Below the pieces are notes generated by a model. It searched no databases, was not told the DNA's origin, and was given only the letters and a program-made list of their open reading frames with translations. Positions 62,850 to 64,000 of a stretch of 64,000 nucleotides of DNA are shown here, piece after piece. The DNA is taken from assembly GCF_016907385.1 (NCBI RefSeq), contig NZ_JAFBBU010000001.1, positions 310,001 through 374,000 of the forward strand, given 5' to 3'. Made by a program: the position numbers and the translations under genes. Positions within the stretch are counted from its first letter, which is position 1. Every line of letters begins with the position of its first letter. Source of the DNA: Subtercola frigoramans (GTDB lineage: Bacteria > Actinomycetota > Actinomycetes > Actinomycetales > Microbacteriaceae).

Positions 62850-64000
62850 CTACGCGCGGGAGGTGCGGATCTCGCCTGTGGTGCGCATGCCCTCCTGGCG
62901 CAACTCGAGTTGCGTGACCACGAGTGCCGCCAGGTCTTCGAGGTTCTCGACCTCTGCCGGCGAGACCGCGCGAGTGACCAGGTCGAGTACCACGAGCGTG
63001 CCGATCGTCTTGCCGGTGTGTCTCTTCAACGGCACGCCGATGTAGAAGCGCAGGCCGAACGAGCCCGTGACGAGCGGGTGGTGCTTCGTACGCTCATCGA
63101 GACTGCAGTCTTCGATGATCACCGGGCCGTCGCTTGGCACGTGGTTGCCCGTGAAGTCGACCTCCTTGGCGATCGCTTCGACGTCGGCACCGAAGTGCGA
63201 CTTGAACCACACCCGGTCGTGGTCGACCACACTCACCAGCGAGATGGGTGCAGAGAAGAGTCGGGCAGCCATCGCGGTGACTCGGTCGAGTGCTTCGTCG
63301 GGCAGCGTGTCGAGAATTCCACTGCGTGGCGACGCCGGGCCGAATTCCTCACCGTTCGGGAAGAGCGGTTCTGTCGACTCTTCTTTGTGTCGACCGCTCT
63401 CGGCGATCACGATCAGCTTGAGAGCGGCAACGAGTTCATGGCGAGACGGGCGGTCAGCAGCCTCCCGTGCCGTCATTGCTGCCAGCAGCTGTTGCCAGAG
63501 CTCAGAGAGGGTGTCGGGGATGACCGGGTCGCGAGTGAGCCGGGCGATGGCCGACTCGACGATGCTGCCCGGGTATTCGAGCTTTCGGGTGAAGCATTCC
63601 AGCAGCACGAGTCCGAGCGCGTACACATCGCTCTCGGGGCCGACGGGCTTGCCGGAGGCCTGCTCGGGGCTCAGGTACGCGGCTGTGCCGGTGGTCGCGC
63701 CCTCGGCGGTCATGCGTTCCATGTCGTCCGAGAGGGCGATGCCGAAGTCGGTGAGCTTCGCCCGTGCCCTCGGCGCCCCGTCGCCGTAGTCGACGAGCAG
63801 GATGTTCGAGGGTTTGATGTCGCGATGGATCACGTTGTGCGCGTGAATGTAGTCGAGCGCCTCGGCCATGTCGTAGCCGATCTCGCCGATGTGTCGCGGA
63901 GACAAAGACGGGGCCGCCGGTGCGAGGCGACGGTGCAGGTCGGTGCCCTGTACGAGCGTCATCACGATGTACCGGTTGGATCGGCCGAACCCGTCGACCT
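62850..64000 (-). CDS. Ser/Thr protein kinase with C-terminal GAF domain (5' end outside the window)
   Basis: The visible 383 codons lack the start. The kinase domain has the catalytic loop HRDIKPSNILLVD, the DFG region KLTDFGIALSDD, and TGTAAYLSPEQASG in the activation segment. After a linker near residue 215 there is a GAF domain (MAARLFSAPISLVSVVDHDR, then LRFYIGVPLKRHTGKTIGTL), of the kind that senses light, redox or small molecules. Kinases of this type often carry a Gly-rich loop just upstream, beyond the right edge. The target is unknown; coupling a GAF domain to a Hanks-type kinase is less common than PASTA or transmembrane forms. Confidence 0.9.
   Translation of the reverse strand, partial: VDGFGRSNRYIVMTLVQGTDLHRRLAPAAPSLSPRHIGEIGYDMAEALDYIHAHNVIHRDIKPSNILLVDYGDGAPRARAKLTDFGIALSDDMERMTAEGATTGTAAYLSPEQASGKPVGPESDVYALGLVLLECFTRKLEYPGSIVESAIARLTRDPVIPDTLSELWQQLLAAMTAREAADRPSRHELVAALKLIVIAESGRHKEESTEPLFPNGEEFGPASPRSGILDTLPDEALDRVTAMAARLFSAPISLVSVVDHDRVWFKSHFGADVEAIAKEVDFTGNHVPSDGPVIIEDCSLDERTKHHPLVTGSFGLRFYIGVPLKRHTGKTIGTLVVLDLVTRAVSPAEVENLEDLAALVVTQLELRQEGMRTTGEIRTSRA

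Overview
The window is high-GC DNA with dense, short-spaced genes, many GTG starts and many ATGA or GTGA stop-start overlaps. Gene content (TelA, GntR/FCD, CGNR zinc finger, HPS/PHI pair, LuxS plus nucleosidase, actinobacterial-style regulators) points to an actinobacterium. Family-level placement in Microbacteriaceae is an inference from gene style and from an intergenic palindromic element with GGTTGAGTAGCG and GTATCGAAACC cores that I associate with that family. No tRNA, rRNA, CRISPR array, transposase or prophage was seen. Most of the window looks like a catabolic and accessory part of a chromosome.

Bases 1-18,400 form a carbon-catabolism region. A succinate-semialdehyde-type dehydrogenase cut by the window edge, a GntR/FCD regulator and a VOC protein face a fused E1 alpha/beta and an E2 of a 2-oxoacid (acetoin or branched-chain type) dehydrogenase complex. 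Next come a beta-hydroxyacid dehydrogenase, a ketopantoate-reductase-like enzyme, a ribose-type ABC importer whose ATPase is fused to a second permease, an M24 creatinase/prolidase-like protein and three medium-chain alcohol dehydrogenases. From 18,437 to 27,800 are a PRISE-type short-chain reductase with a divergent XRE-cupin regulator and a large inverted repeat between them, a GH29 fucosidase, a DHA2 drug exporter with an attenuator-like leader, a TelA-family gene with a partner, and glucose-6-phosphate isomerase.

From 27,929 to 34,187 a six-gene minus-strand operon (binding protein, permease, frameshifted ATPase, M20 amidohydrolase, 2-hydroxyacid dehydrogenase, FMN monooxygenase) is divergent from a LysR gene. 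It resembles transport-plus-salvage operons for modified amino acids. From 35,440 to 38,676 lies an IclR-FMO-RidA-DUF1028 operon. From 38,853 to 47,821 is a histidine-use locus (FAD oxidase, HutH, HisC-like aminotransferase, HutD, HutU, HutF, HutI). It uses the formimidoylglutamate-deiminase branch and may have a side entry from imidazole-lactate. It is followed by the ribulose-monophosphate pair HxlB/HxlA, a divergent regulator that fuses a histidine-kinase-like ATPase domain to a LuxR HTH, a second NtaA/DmoA-type monooxygenase with TetR, and a second succinate-semialdehyde dehydrogenase.

From 53,795 to the end are mainly housekeeping and stress genes: a small unannotated ORF, Hsp20 under a CIRCE operator, a class II amidotransferase, a LysR HTH with a basic tail, a CGNR protein, an EamA exporter, an OsmC/OhrR pair with tandem operators, LuxS with MTA/SAH nucleosidase, a UspA protein abutting a truncated GH13 glucosidase, and a Ser/Thr kinase with a GAF domain that runs off the right edge.
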